A DNA stretch of 64,000 nucleotides from JAVVHH01 sp965276815. GTDB lineage: Bacteria; Pseudomonadota; Alphaproteobacteria; Acetobacterales; Acetobacteraceae. The stretch spans positions 744,001 through 808,000 of the forward strand of contig CBDIBE010000011.1 in the NCBI GenBank assembly GCA_965276815.1, given 5' to 3'. Below are positions 27,610 through 38,396 of this stretch, one piece after another. Each line of letters begins with the position of its first letter. Position 1 is the stretch's first letter. The notes below the pieces were generated by a model, which searched no databases, was not told where the DNA came from, and was given only the letters and a program-made list of their open reading frames with translations. Position numbers and translations under genes: made by a program.

Positions 27610-28602
27610 TTACAGCGCCAGGGCTTGCCAGATCCTTACCGCTTGTGCGGTGGCTGCCACGTTATGGACGCGCAGGATTGCCGCTCCTTGTGACAAGGCA
27701 GCCAGGCCGGCCGCGATCGAAGCCGGATCGAGTGCATGTGGTGCAGTTTTTGACGCCATGTCTGAAATAAAACTCTTGCGCGACAATCCGGCGACAATGG
27801 GGCAACCGAGGTGACAAAGCAGCGATAGCCGCTGCAGCAGCTCGCGGCTTTGCTTCGCCTTCTTTGCAAAGCCGAATCCGGGATCGACCGCAATCTGGAG
27901 TCGTTTGATCCCCGCCGCCTCGGCTGCCTCGACCTGTTGCGCCAGCTCGGCCAGGACCTCGAAGGCGACATCCTCGTAGGTGGCGAGATCGCGCATGCTG
28001 CGAGGATCGCCCCGCATGTGCATCAGGATCACCGGGCAACCCCTCGCTGCGACGAGGGCGGCAGCGGCGGGATCATGCTGCAGGGCGGATACGTCGTTGA
28101 CGATGGATGCGCCGGCGTCGAGGGCGCGCGCCATGGTGGCGCTGTTGCGGGTGTCGACCGAGATGCGCGCTCCCTCGCGCGACAGGGCCGCGACCACGGG
28201 GAGGATGCGGCGCTGCTCCTCGTCGGGAGGCACCGGATCGGCGCCGGGCCGCGTGGATTCGCCGCCGATATCGAGGATAGAGGCGCCGTCCGCCAGCATG
28301 TGCCGGCCTGCAGCGGCGGCCCGGCCGGGGTCGAGCAGCGCCCCACCGTCGCTGAAACTGTCAGGCGTGACGTTCAGGATGCCCATCACATGCGGACCCG
28401 GCGGCAGGCCGGCCCAGGCGGGACGGGGCGCTGTGAGCGAGTCGAGTGACCCACCCCATGCGGTCACGGGCACCAGGGGGCCGCCTTGGGGTCGGACCAG
28501 CGTAAACGCAATTGGCCCGCCAACCAATGGCCGGGCCAATCCTGCTTCGAGGGCGATACGTGCTGCGGGGCCTGCTATCAGGGCGAGGGGTTCGACCCTC
28601 AC
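27610..28602 (-). CDS. folP: Dihydropteroate synthase FolP
   Basis: 330 residues from a GTG at 28602 with GGGAGAGGG just upstream. A TTG at 28641 would extend the frame through a palindromic element, which I consider non-coding. Motifs: MGILNVTPDSFSDGG, GGESTRPGA, SVDTRNSATMARAL with IVNDVSAL, VDPGFGFAKK and AGLSRKSFI. Joins pABA to the pterin in folate synthesis; the sulfonamide target. There is an extra N-terminal domain of ~85 residues before the TIM barrel, which is longer than in E. coli FolP. Confidence 0.95.
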   Translation of the reverse strand: MRVEPLALIAGPAARIALEAGLARPLVGGPIAFTLVRPQGGPLVPVTAWGGSLDSLTAPRPAWAGLPPGPHVMGILNVTPDSFSDGGALLDPGRAAAAGRHMLADGASILDIGGESTRPGADPVPPDEEQRRILPVVAALSREGARISVDTRNSATMARALDAGASIVNDVSALQHDPAAAALVAARGCPVILMHMRGDPRSMRDLATYEDVAFEVLAELAQQVEAAEAAGIKRLQIAVDPGFGFAKKAKQSRELLQRLSLLCHLGCPIVAGLSRKSFISDMASKTAPHALDPASIAAGLAALSQGAAILRVHNVAATAQAVRIWQALAL

Positions 28603-28606
28603 GCAA

Positions 28607-28627
28607 CCCTCTCCCGGAGGGAGAGGG
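28607..28627. repeat. Palindromic element between ftsH and folP (possible terminator)
   Basis: A perfect 9-bp inverted repeat (ccctctccc / gggagaggg) with a 3-base gga loop. Translated, such elements give the familiar LSPLPPGEG string seen in intergenic DNA of many proteobacteria. It sits 18 bases past the ftsH stop and supplies the purine-rich site for folP. Confidence 0.7.
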
Positions 28628-28645
28628 CTAAGTAAGGCCAAGCGG

Positions 28646-30571
<1,926 letters not shown>

Positions 30572-30679
30572 CTGATCCTAGTGGTCCACTTTTGGGATGA
30601 CCATGCAGCGCCACCCCTCTTTCCCCCGAGTAGATGGGGTGTCGCTCCCATCCCTGCATCCCCTCCTACACTGCCCAGG

Positions 30680-31846
30680 TTAAGCACTCGTCAGGAAGAA
30701 CGGCGCGCCTGCCGCGGGCCGCGCGGGACAGAACCTCAAGTCTAGGCTACGGCACGCGACCGCGTCAGGGAAGGCCAGATGCGGCACCACAATCAATTCA
30801 TCGCCCCGGCGCAGCGCCGGCAGGCCGCGCAGGACCATGGATGGCAGCTTCGAGTCGCGGCGGAAGCGGGCCGCATCCGGGCCGAGCGCGCCAATGGTCG
30901 CCCCCGCGGCGTTGTCGAGCAGAATAAAGCGCCCGTCCCACTTGGTGCCGGCGCGGGCGGGGGCCGGCGGCGCGACCGCCGCAGGCTCGCGCGCCATCAA
31001 CCAGCCGGGGCCAAAGCTGCCCGCTGGACGGATGACGACGCCGTGGAAAGTCCGCGCGGAAAGCCCCGCCTGCAGCATGGCGGGTGGCGGGGGGTAGGCT
31101 CGGCCGGACAGGGTCCAGACCAAGGCGGAGAGCGCCTCGCCCCCGAGCGTGCCGGGGACGTGGGCGAATCCTCCAGGGGTGATGGCGACATTGGCGAGTT
31201 CGTTGGCGGCAAGCTGCTCGGCTTCCTGCCGCGCCGGACCGTGAAGTGCGGCGGTCGACAGCGCTTCGGCGCAGGCGGCACGATCCATGCCCGCCCGGAG
31301 CCGGGCGCGGAGCGTTCGCCGGTCCTGGTTGGTTGGATCCTCGGCCCATTCGACCCCGGCGCGGATCAGGGTGGCGCGCAGCCGTGCCGGTCCGATACTG
31401 AGCAGCGGCCGCAGCAACCGAGCCGCTTGACTATAAGTAATAGCGGCCATTCCGGCGAGGCCCGCCGCCCCGCTACCAGCCGCCAGCCGCATCTGGATCG
31501 TCTCGGCCTGATCGGCCGCATGGTGCGCCACCAACAAATCCGCGCAACCTGCCTCCCGGCAGGCGCCGCGCAACAGTTCGTAGCGGGCGCGCCGGGCGCG
31601 TTCCGCCATCGCGGTTCCTTCAGCGATTTCGGCGCGGACCACCTTGGCCGGGATGCCAAGCGCCGTCAGGCGCGACGCCGCCTGCGCCGCCTCCGCGTTC
31701 GAACCGGCACGCAGACCGTGATCGACGATGCAGGCGAGCGGCGCCCCCCAGCGGCCGAGCAAGAAGGCGAGCGCCATGCTGTCCGCCCCGCCGGAGACGC
31801 CGACGAGAACGCGCCGATCCCGGCCAAACGGCCCGAGCGGAGCCAT
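30680..31846 (-). CDS. tilS: tRNA(Ile)-lysidine synthase TilS
   Basis: 388 residues. PP-loop LVGVSGGADSMALAFLLG near the start, IVDHGLRAGS, VAHHAADQAETIQMR and GVEWAEDPTNQDRR are the TilS catalytic-domain motifs; the C-terminal part is variable. Modifies C34 of tRNA-Ile(CAU) to lysidine. The ATG at 31846 is the only standard start in reach, although family-like residues (LTEAEFAGL) are encoded just upstream, so translation may begin at a rare codon closer to cpoB. Lies between cpoB and ftsH. Confidence 0.93.
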   Translation of the reverse strand: MAPLGPFGRDRRVLVGVSGGADSMALAFLLGRWGAPLACIVDHGLRAGSNAEAAQAASRLTALGIPAKVVRAEIAEGTAMAERARRARYELLRGACREAGCADLLVAHHAADQAETIQMRLAAGSGAAGLAGMAAITYSQAARLLRPLLSIGPARLRATLIRAGVEWAEDPTNQDRRTLRARLRAGMDRAACAEALSTAALHGPARQEAEQLAANELANVAITPGGFAHVPGTLGGEALSALVWTLSGRAYPPPPAMLQAGLSARTFHGVVIRPAGSFGPGWLMAREPAAVAPPAPARAGTKWDGRFILLDNAAGATIGALGPDAARFRRDSKLPSMVLRGLPALRRGDELIVVPHLAFPDAVACRSLDLRFCPARPAAGAPFFLTSA

Positions 31847-31893
31847 CAGGCCGGCGAATTCGGCCTCCGTAAGTGGTTCGCCGCAGGATGCGG

Positions 31894-32754
31894 TCAGTGG
31901 CAGCCGTTGCGGGCCCGCAGCGCCGCGGCGGCTTCCCGGACGTCCGGGCGCAGCGACGGGAACTCGGCGTGCAGCTTGTCCAGCGTGGCGCAGGCGGATG
32001 GGCGCTCATCCAAGCCGGTCAGCGCGTTCGCCAGACCCAGCAGCGCCTCGGGCGCGCGCGAGCCGGTGCGGCTGCGATTATAGGCGTCGTCATAGGACAC
32101 CGCCGCCGCCTGATAATTGCGCTGTCCCATCATCGCCTGCGCGAGCAGGAAGTTGGCGTCGGCCGCGCGCGGCGCGTTGCGGCCAGCGGCGAGCACCTCG
32201 CGCGCGGCCGCCTCGGCCGCGGCGTAATCGCGACGCGCCAACGCGGCGTTGCCTTCCTGCATAGCCAGCTCCGGCGGGCGCCGAAGGTTCGGCGCGCCCG
32301 GGACCGTCCCGAGCGAAGAAGGCTGCGGACCGGGTCCGGGCGATGGCGCCAGCGAGGGCGCGGCAGGCGCCAACGGCGGCGCGCCGGCCCCGCCATTCTG
32401 CAGCCGGAACTGCAAGTCGGCGATCTGCTTGGACAGGTCGTCGTGCATCTGCTGCAGGTTATTGTCCTGCTCGTCCAACCGGCCGCGCAGGCGCCGCATC
32501 TCGTCCTCGAGCGCCTGGACGCGCTGCAGCAACTGCGCGGTCAGCTCACCCCCGCCACCGCCGGAATCCCGCGCCTGCGGGTAGTACGGCGTCGGCGGCG
32601 GCGCACCGCCTTGCATTTGCGACTGCAGGATTTGCAGGTCGTGCCGCAGCTCCAGGATCTGGTTCTGCAGCTGGATGCCCTCGCGGCTCTCCATCTGCGC
32701 GCGCGCCGGCATAGCGAGGGCGCAGAGCAGGATCGCGCCGAGGATCCGCCGCAT
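31894..32754 (-). CDS. cpoB: Tol-Pal system protein CpoB (YbgF)
   Basis: 286 residues. Signal peptide (RRILGAILLCALAMPARA), then an N-terminal coiled coil (LQNQILELRHDLQILQSQM and ALEDEMRRLRGRLDEQ), a Pro-rich linker, and a C-terminal TPR region (NAALARRDYAAAEAAAREVL, then NFLLAQAMMGQRNYQAAAV). Periplasmic coordinator of cell-wall synthesis with outer-membrane constriction. Its ATG overlaps the pal stop by one base (TGATG). Confidence 0.93.
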   Translation of the reverse strand: MRRILGAILLCALAMPARAQMESREGIQLQNQILELRHDLQILQSQMQGGAPPPTPYYPQARDSGGGGGELTAQLLQRVQALEDEMRRLRGRLDEQDNNLQQMHDDLSKQIADLQFRLQNGGAGAPPLAPAAPSLAPSPGPGPQPSSLGTVPGAPNLRRPPELAMQEGNAALARRDYAAAEAAAREVLAAGRNAPRAADANFLLAQAMMGQRNYQAAAVSYDDAYNRSRTGSRAPEALLGLANALTGLDERPSACATLDKLHAEFPSLRPDVREAAAALRARNGCH

Positions 32755-33239
32755 CAGCGGACCGTGGTGATGGCGTTCCGGTTCTGCGTGTAAGCCTGCT
32801 CGGTGTCGCCAAGTGCCGTCGGGCGCTCCTTGCCGTAGCTGATCGTGCTGACCCGTGCGGAGTCGACGCCGCGCGCCACGAGATAGTCCCGCGCGGCATT
32901 GGCCCGGCGCTGGCCTAGGGCAAGGTTGTACTCCTCCGTCCCGCGGGTGTCACAATTCCCGGCGATCTGGATACTGACCTGCGGGAAGCGTGCCATCCAG
33001 GCCGCCTGGCGGTCCAGGGTCGCGCGCGCATCGTCGCTCAGGCTCGACTGGTCAAAGACGAAGAACACACGATCGCCCACATTGGCGACCAAATCCTCCT
33101 CGCTGCCGGGCGCCGCACCGCCGCTGGTGGCCTGCGCGCCCGCGCCCGTGGCCGCACCCGTCGTCGTAGCCGGCGGCGTCTCCGCGCAGGCGCTCAACAG
33201 CGCCAGGGCGGCCAGCAGGCTAACGATCTTCACGTTCAT
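32754..33239 (-). CDS. pal: Peptidoglycan-associated lipoprotein Pal
   Basis: 161 residues. Lipobox LLSAC after a short signal peptide, a Thr/Ala/Gly linker, then the OmpA-like domain: FFVFDQSSLSDDARATLD, IAGNCDTRGTEEYNLALGQ and RANAARDYLVARGV, with the conserved Asp and Arg that bind meso-DAP peptides. Outer-membrane anchored; binds TolB and peptidoglycan. Between tolB (51-base gap) and cpoB. Confidence 0.97.
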   Translation of the reverse strand: MNVKIVSLLAALALLSACAETPPATTTGAATGAGAQATSGGAAPGSEEDLVANVGDRVFFVFDQSSLSDDARATLDRQAAWMARFPQVSIQIAGNCDTRGTEEYNLALGQRRANAARDYLVARGVDSARVSTISYGKERPTALGDTEQAYTQNRNAITTVR

Positions 33240-33290
33240 ACACTCATGTCCTCTGTTCCGCGTGCGCGATACGCTTGGGTTTTAGTTGGG

Positions 33291-34628
33291 TCAAGAAAGC
33301 AACGGCGACCATGCCGGGTCGGACGCGTCGGTCGGGGTCGCAACGGTGCGCTCATTGAAGCCGGTGATGTCGATCGAGACCAGGCGGGAAGAGAATCCCT
33401 CGCCGCCGCGGCCCTGCGCCGGGCTCTGGCGGAAGAACATCAGGACACGGCCGTTCGGGCAGAAGGTCGGGCCTTCGACCGAGTAACTTTCCGAGAGGAT
33501 GCGCTCGCCCTGCCCGTCTGGATGCATGACGCCGATGGCAAACGTGCTGCCGGACAGCCGGGTGAAAGCGATCAGGTCGCCGCGCGGCGACCAGACCGGG
33601 GTCGCGTAGCGGCCGCGGCCGTAGCTGATCCGCCGCGCGTCGCCGCCGTCGGCGCCCATCACGTAAAGCTGCTGGTCGCCGCCGCGATCCGAGTTGAACA
33701 CGATCTGGCTGCCGTCCGGGCTGTAGCACGGGCTGGTGTCGATCGCCCCGGAGTTGGTGAGCTGCCGCCGGCCGCCGCCGCCGATGCCCACGGTTATGAT
33801 GTCCGACCCGGCGCCGCGGGCCACCGACATGATGATGCTGTTGCCGTCCGGCGCGTAGCGCGGCGCGAACGTCATGCCCTGGAAATCGCCGAGCACATGC
33901 TGTGCCCCGGAGCCGAGGTCGAAGGTGTAAACCCGCGGGTGGTTGTCGGCATAAGACATATAGACGATCTGGTCGCGGGTAGGATGGAAGCGCGGGGTGA
34001 GCGCCAGCCAGGTTCCGTTGGTCAGGAACCGGTTGTTCTCGCCGTCCTGATCCATGATCGCCAGGCGCTTGGTCCGGTGGGTGAGCGGGCCGGTGCCGGC
34101 GACGTAGACGATCCGGGTGTCGAAATAGCCCTTCTCGCCGAGCAGCCGCTCGTAGATTACGTCGCTGATGATGTGGGCGATGCGGCGCCAGTTGGCCGAC
34201 GTGGTCGTGTAGGCGGTGCCCTGGATCTGCTGGCCGGGCAGCACGTCCCACAGCCGGAACTCGACGCGCACGTCGCTGCCGCCGCCCTCGACCCGGCCGG
34301 TGACCAGCGCCTGGGCGCCGACCGCCTTCCAGTTCTGGAAATTCGGCGTGTCCCCGGCGTCTTCGGGCCCGATTTGCGCGGCGCCGCCGATCGGGCGGAA
34401 CAGGCCGCAATGGCCGAGATTGTTGGTAATGACGTCGGCGATCTGCGCGCCCAGCGGGCTGCCGGCAAAGGCGGGGATGGCGATCGGGATCGGCGCGGTG
34501 CGAGCGCGGTCGACGGTGATCTGGCTGTCCGGTGCGGCGCCTTGCGCACGGCCGAGCAACGGGAAGGCGGTGATCCCGGCCGCGATCAGCATCGAGCGGC
34601 GGCCGATCAAGTTGGTGAAGTGGTCCAT
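33291..34628 (-). CDS. tolB: Tol-Pal system periplasmic protein TolB
   Basis: 445 residues from the ATG at 34628, placed behind AAAGGAT. N-terminal signal (GRRSMLIAAGITAFPLLG) with a twin-arginine-like start but no firm Tat consensus. The N-terminal domain reads YFDTRIVYVAGTG; the six-bladed propeller shows repeated FHPTRDQIVYMSY, YAPDGNSIIMS, YSPDGSQIVFNSD and WSPRGDLIAFTR units. Shuttles between Pal and TolA. Confidence 0.97.
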   Translation of the reverse strand: MDHFTNLIGRRSMLIAAGITAFPLLGRAQGAAPDSQITVDRARTAPIPIAIPAFAGSPLGAQIADVITNNLGHCGLFRPIGGAAQIGPEDAGDTPNFQNWKAVGAQALVTGRVEGGGSDVRVEFRLWDVLPGQQIQGTAYTTTSANWRRIAHIISDVIYERLLGEKGYFDTRIVYVAGTGPLTHRTKRLAIMDQDGENNRFLTNGTWLALTPRFHPTRDQIVYMSYADNHPRVYTFDLGSGAQHVLGDFQGMTFAPRYAPDGNSIIMSVARGAGSDIITVGIGGGGRRQLTNSGAIDTSPCYSPDGSQIVFNSDRGGDQQLYVMGADGGDARRISYGRGRYATPVWSPRGDLIAFTRLSGSTFAIGVMHPDGQGERILSESYSVEGPTFCPNGRVLMFFRQSPAQGRGGEGFSSRLVSIDITGFNERTVATPTDASDPAWSPLLS

Positions 34629-34639
34629 AGGCAAATCCT

Positions 34640-35698
34640 TTAGGGCTTGAACAGGATTTCGAACGTGTGCACGGCGCCAAGCATCGTGTGCGGCAGCGGC
34701 AAGGTTGCGCAGTGCGGATCGAGCGCGGCGCGGACTGCCCGCTCAGCGAATGCACGAGCTTCGCCAGTCCGGCCTGCGTCGCCCGGCGCCACCATCGCGA
34801 TCCTGATCGTCCCGGTCTCATCGGTGGTTACACGCAGCCGGGCGCTCTGCTGGTCGTAATCTCTCCCGCCGGTATCCTGGGTGTAGCACTCGCGCAGCTT
34901 ATCGCCGATCGCGCCGCGCACGCTGGCGCTGAGCTGGGCGTTGTCGACGCCGGTCGGTGCGCCGCCGCCGGGTCTTCCGCCGCGGGGCGGGTTATAGGCG
35001 TTGCGCGGCGCCTCGGTCTGATGTTGCATCGACCGGAATTTTTCCAGAGTCGCCTCGAGCGTGCGGCTCTCATCGGCCGTGTTGGGCGTGGGATGCGGCT
35101 GGCTTCGCGCACTGTTGGTGGCTGCCGGCGGCGTCTCGGTGCGGGGCGCCGGGCGTGGCGAGGGCGTCGCCGCGGGCGCGGGCGTGGTGACGGCCGGATG
35201 GGGCGGCGTCGGCGGGGTCGGCGGCGTGGGCAGCGGCGGCGGGGGCGCGGGCCTCGCCTGTTGCGGGGAGATCGCCAGCGGCGCGGGGGCGAGCGTGATC
35301 GGCGCGGGCGGCGCCACGGCGGAAGCGGGCGGCGGCGGGGTAGCCGGCGCCGGGGTGGGCGGGATCGGCGGCGTGGGCAGTGGCGGCAGAGGTGGGGGCG
35401 GCGGTGGCGGTGGCGGCACCGGGATGGTCAGCTTCGGCGGTTCAATCGATGGTAGGTCCGGCGTGGGGACCTGCGCCTCCTGTGGCGAGGGCGTCGGCGC
35501 CGGGTTGGGCGCGCGCTGCACCTGCCCGGGCGCGACCTCGAACTCCATTGAGACGGCGCTGTCGTCCGTGTCCGGCACTTGCTCGCGCGGCGGCAGGGCG
35601 AGGATCAGGGCTAGCAGGATCGCAAGGTGGAGAGCGGCGGAAACCACTCCACCACGACGCAGCGCAGGCGTCATGACGGGAGGCCCGGTGCTAGCCAC
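34640..35698 (-). CDS. tolA: TolA (proline-rich, TonB-like linker)
   Basis: 352 residues from a GTG at 35698 that overlaps the tolR stop; an ATG at 35674 is the alternative. One N-terminal transmembrane helix (SAALHLAILLALILAL), then ~150 residues dominated by Pro/Ala/Thr including a ten-proline run, then a C-terminal domain (QLSASVRGAIGDKLRECYTQ and ending HTFEILFKP). Position between tolR and tolB fixes the assignment. The linker is proline-rich as in TonB, unlike the Ala/Lys/Glu helix of enterobacterial TolA. Confidence 0.88.
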   Translation of the reverse strand: MASTGPPVMTPALRRGGVVSAALHLAILLALILALPPREQVPDTDDSAVSMEFEVAPGQVQRAPNPAPTPSPQEAQVPTPDLPSIEPPKLTIPVPPPPPPPPPLPPLPTPPIPPTPAPATPPPPASAVAPPAPITLAPAPLAISPQQARPAPPPPLPTPPTPPTPPHPAVTTPAPAATPSPRPAPRTETPPAATNSARSQPHPTPNTADESRTLEATLEKFRSMQHQTEAPRNAYNPPRGGRPGGGAPTGVDNAQLSASVRGAIGDKLRECYTQDTGGRDYDQQSARLRVTTDETGTIRIAMVAPGDAGRTGEARAFAERAVRAALDPHCATLPLPHTMLGAVHTFEILFKP

Positions 35699-36209
35699 GC
35701 CCCTGGCGCCGCGCCGCCGGCGCCGGCATGGCGGCGGCAGGGGCGGAGCCGGCGGGGACGCTAGGCGCGCGCACCTGTGGCGCGGCGGGTGAGCCGGCCT
35801 GCTCGGCCAGCAGCGCGACCTTGGTGAAGCCGCCCTGGGTGATGGTGGACATCACGTCCATGATCTTGCCGTAGGCGAGGCTCTTATCGCCGCGCACGAA
35901 GATGCGGCGGTCCATCTTGCCTTCGGCGATGGCGGCGAGCTTGGTCGCCAGATCCGGCAGTTCCAGCTCGGTGTCTTGCAGGTAGATCTTCCCCTCGGCG
36001 TTGATCGAGACCGTCAACGGCTCGCTGTCCTGGCTCACCGGCGCGGCGCTCGCCTTCGGCAGGTCCACGTTGACGCCGGACGTCATCAGCGGCGCGGCGA
36101 CCATGAACACGATCAGCAGCACGAGCATCACGTCCACCAACGGGGTGACGTTGATCTCGGCGAGCGGCCGGTAGCGGCCCCGTTTGCTGCCCTGAAGCGG
36201 CGCGGGCAT
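35691..36209 (-). CDS. tolR: TolR (ExbD family)
   Basis: 172 residues. Short cytoplasmic start (RGRYRPLAEINVTPLVDVML) with the conserved Asp in the single transmembrane helix (VDVMLVLLIVFMVAAPLM), then the periplasmic domain (IYLQDTELELPDL, RIFVRGDKSLAYGKIMDVM). The C-terminal ~35 residues are an Ala/Pro tail. Forms the proton-driven stator with TolQ; three bases downstream of it. Confidence 0.96.
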   Translation of the reverse strand: MPAPLQGSKRGRYRPLAEINVTPLVDVMLVLLIVFMVAAPLMTSGVNVDLPKASAAPVSQDSEPLTVSINAEGKIYLQDTELELPDLATKLAAIAEGKMDRRIFVRGDKSLAYGKIMDVMSTITQGGFTKVALLAEQAGSPAAPQVRAPSVPAGSAPAAAMPAPAARRQGRG

Positions 36210-36212
36210 GTT

Positions 36213-36935
36213 TTAGGCCCTCTCCTCGGACTGGCGCGACAGGATCGCGCCGAATTCGCTGCCAAAACTCTCGAGCCGCGAGGCGTAGCGCGCCAGATCG
36301 GAGCTGATCTTGTTGTAGGCGAGCACGGCCGGGATCGCGGCGACCAGGCCGATCGCGGTCGCGAACAGCGCCTCGGCGATGCCGGGGGCGACGACGGACA
36401 GGTTGGTGTTGCGGCTGACCGCGATGGCCGAGAAGCTGCGCATGATGCCCCAGACGGTGCCGAACAGGCCGACGAAGGGCGCGACCGAGCCGACGGAGGC
36501 GAGGAACACCATCCAGCGCTCCATACGGTCCATTTCACGCTGCACCGTCACGGCGACCGCGCGGTCCACGCGTTCGCGCACGCTGCCGCGGCTCATATCG
36601 GCGCCGACCACCTGGGCGCTGCGCTTCCACTCGCCCATCGCGGCGCCGAACACGGCCGCCAGCGGATGGCGCGGACGCACGCCTTCGCGATCATAAAGCT
36701 CGTCGAGGCTGCCGCCGGACCAGAACTGGTCCTCGAAGGTGGTGGCGTCGCGGTTGGCGCGGCGCAGCGCCGTCGCCTTCTCGAAGATGATCGCCCACAC
36801 CCAGACGCTGGCCGATAGCAGCAGCAGCATGACGATCTTGACCACCAGGTCCGCCTGCAGGAACAGGCCGAGCATCGACAGATCGCCGCCGCTTGCCGCC
36901 GCCCCCAGATTCGCTGCATCTACCGCACCGTTCAA
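36213..36935 (-). CDS. tolQ: TolQ (MotA/ExbB family)
   Basis: About 240 residues from a TTG at 36935 (N-terminus NGAVDAANLGAA, GGDLSMLGLFLQ), matching where relatives begin. A GTG at 36947 and an ATG at 36875 are alternatives; longer starts collide with ybgC. Three membrane segments: VVKIVMLLLLSASVWVWAII, MVFLASVGSVAPFVGLFGTV and LFATAIGLVAAIPAVLAYN. Uses the proton gradient with TolR to energise TolA during division. Confidence 0.93.
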   Translation of the reverse strand: MNGAVDAANLGAAASGGDLSMLGLFLQADLVVKIVMLLLLSASVWVWAIIFEKATALRRANRDATTFEDQFWSGGSLDELYDREGVRPRHPLAAVFGAAMGEWKRSAQVVGADMSRGSVRERVDRAVAVTVQREMDRMERWMVFLASVGSVAPFVGLFGTVWGIMRSFSAIAVSRNTNLSVVAPGIAEALFATAIGLVAAIPAVLAYNKISSDLARYASRLESFGSEFGAILSRQSEERA

Positions 36936-36969
36936 CTCGCACCCCACTTCGTTCCATGCGGAACCTGCC

Positions 36970-37368
36970 TCAGCCCGACAGCGCCTCGCGCCAGCGCCCC
37001 GGTATCCGTACCGGTCGCCCATCCGCGCTGCGGACGCAAGCCAGGCCAATCTGCAGCCGCGCCACTTGCTGACCCTTCGACTCGAACATCTGCTTGACGT
37101 CGATAGTCGCGGCTCCTAGCGCCCATGGGCCGGTTTGGACAATCAATTCCGCGTCCAGCCGGACGGGGCGCAGATAATCTATTTCGACTGATCTCACCAC
37201 AAAGATAAGGCCAAATTGCGTGACCAATTCGTAATGCGGGACACCCGCTTGGCGCAGAGCTTCGGTGCGGGCGCGTTCGGCAAAAGCCAAGTAACGGGCA
37301 TGATAAACGATGCCGCCGGCATCGGTGTCTTCATAGTAAACTCGTAAGTTCAGGCGGTAAGTCTTCAC
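36970..37368 (-). CDS. ybgC: Acyl-CoA thioesterase YbgC (tol-pal associated)
   Basis: 132 residues, hot-dog fold. The active-site segment YYEDTDAGGIVYHARYLAF carries the conserved Asp; VVRSVEIDYLRPVRLD is the second core strand. Cytoplasmic. First gene of the Tol-Pal set; overlaps ruvB by 4 bases, so recombination and envelope genes are in one long run. Confidence 0.95.
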   Translation of the reverse strand: MKTYRLNLRVYYEDTDAGGIVYHARYLAFAERARTEALRQAGVPHYELVTQFGLIFVVRSVEIDYLRPVRLDAELIVQTGPWALGAATIDVKQMFESKGQQVARLQIGLACVRSADGRPVRIPGRWREALSG

Positions 37369-38396
37369 TCTGCATCCGGCAACAGATCGAGTTGCGGCTG
37401 GTTACGCGGCGGGATCAGGCCCAGATGCCGCCAACCGGCCTCGCCCATGACCCGGCCGCGACTCGTGCGCAGCACCAGCCCTTCCTGAATCAGATACGGC
37501 TCGACCACGTCTTCCAGTGTGTCCCGCGCCTCGGCCAGCGCCGCGGCGAGCGTCTCGACGCCGACGGGGCCACCATTATGGTGCTCGGCGATGCGGCGCA
37601 GGTAGCGGCGGTCCATGGCGTCGAGGCCGAGCGGGTCCACTTCCAGCCGGGTCAGGGCGGCGTCGGCGATGGTGCGGTCCACCTTCCGCTGCCCCGCGAC
37701 GGCGGCGAAGTCGCGCACCCGGCGGAGCAGGCGGCCGGCGATCCGCGGCGTGCCGCGCGAGCGCTTGGCGATCTCGGCGGCGCCGTCCGCGCTCAGCGAA
37801 AATCCCAGCTTTTCCGCCCCGCGAGCGATGATCGTCTGCAGTTCGGCGACCGTGTAGAACACCAGGCGGAGCGGGATACCGAACCGGTCGCGCAGCGGCG
37901 TCGCCAGCAGGCCGGCGCGCGTGGTGGCGCCGACCAAGGTGAAGGGTGACAGATCGATGCGGACGCTGCGGGCTGCCGGGCCCTCGCCGATGATGAGATC
38001 GAGCTGGAAATCCTCCATCGCGGGGTAGAGTACCTCCTCGATAGCGGGTTGCAGGCGATGGATTTCGTCGATGAACAGGACGTCGCGCGGCTGCAAATTG
38101 GTCAGGATGGCCGCGAGGTCGCCGGCACGCTGGATCACCGGGCCGGAGGTGGCACGGAAACCGACGCCGAGCTCGCGCGCGACGATTTGCGCCAGGGTGG
38201 TCTTGCCGAGACCCGGCGGCCCGTGCAGCAGCACATGGTCCATCGCCTCGCCCCGGCCGCGCGCCGCCTGGATGAAGATGGCCAGGTTCTCGCGGCTGGC
38301 TTTCTGGCCGATGAACTCTGCCAGTGTCTGCGGCCGGAGACTGGCCTCGACCGGGTCATCTTCTAGTTTTTCAGGTGAGAGAGGCCGCGTAGTCAT
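37365..38396 (-). CDS. ruvB: Holliday junction branch-migration helicase RuvB
   Basis: 343 residues. AAA+ motifs: LRPQTLAEFIGQ, Walker A LLHGPPGLGKTTLAQI, Walker B VLFIDEIHRL, sensor 1 LVGATTRAGLL, sensor 2 GTPRIAGRLLRRVRDFA and the winged helix (EPYLIQEGLVLRTSRGR). Hexameric motor loaded on junctions by RuvA. Overlaps ruvA by 4 bases. Confidence 0.98.
   Translation of the reverse strand: MTTRPLSPEKLEDDPVEASLRPQTLAEFIGQKASRENLAIFIQAARGRGEAMDHVLLHGPPGLGKTTLAQIVARELGVGFRATSGPVIQRAGDLAAILTNLQPRDVLFIDEIHRLQPAIEEVLYPAMEDFQLDLIIGEGPAARSVRIDLSPFTLVGATTRAGLLATPLRDRFGIPLRLVFYTVAELQTIIARGAEKLGFSLSADGAAEIAKRSRGTPRIAGRLLRRVRDFAAVAGQRKVDRTIADAALTRLEVDPLGLDAMDRRYLRRIAEHHNGGPVGVETLAAALAEARDTLEDVVEPYLIQEGLVLRTSRGRVMGEAGWRHLGLIPPRNQPQLDLLPDAE

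Noticed and set aside
28603..28641. N-terminal extension of FolP reading SPLPPGEG
   Set aside because: This string is the translation of a common palindromic intergenic element, and a good ribosome site supports the later GTG.
30572..30679. Imperfect inverted repeat between tilS and ftsH
   Set aside because: An 11-base match with a mismatch and a long loop; too weak to call a terminator or attenuator.
31847..31893. An upstream extension of TilS with family-like residues
   Set aside because: There is no ATG, GTG or TTG in frame before the cpoB stop, so the start at 31846 was kept and the doubt recorded.
33246..34643. A 465-codon open frame antisense to tolB
   Set aside because: No motifs and no start site; the minus-strand frame is a clear TolB propeller.
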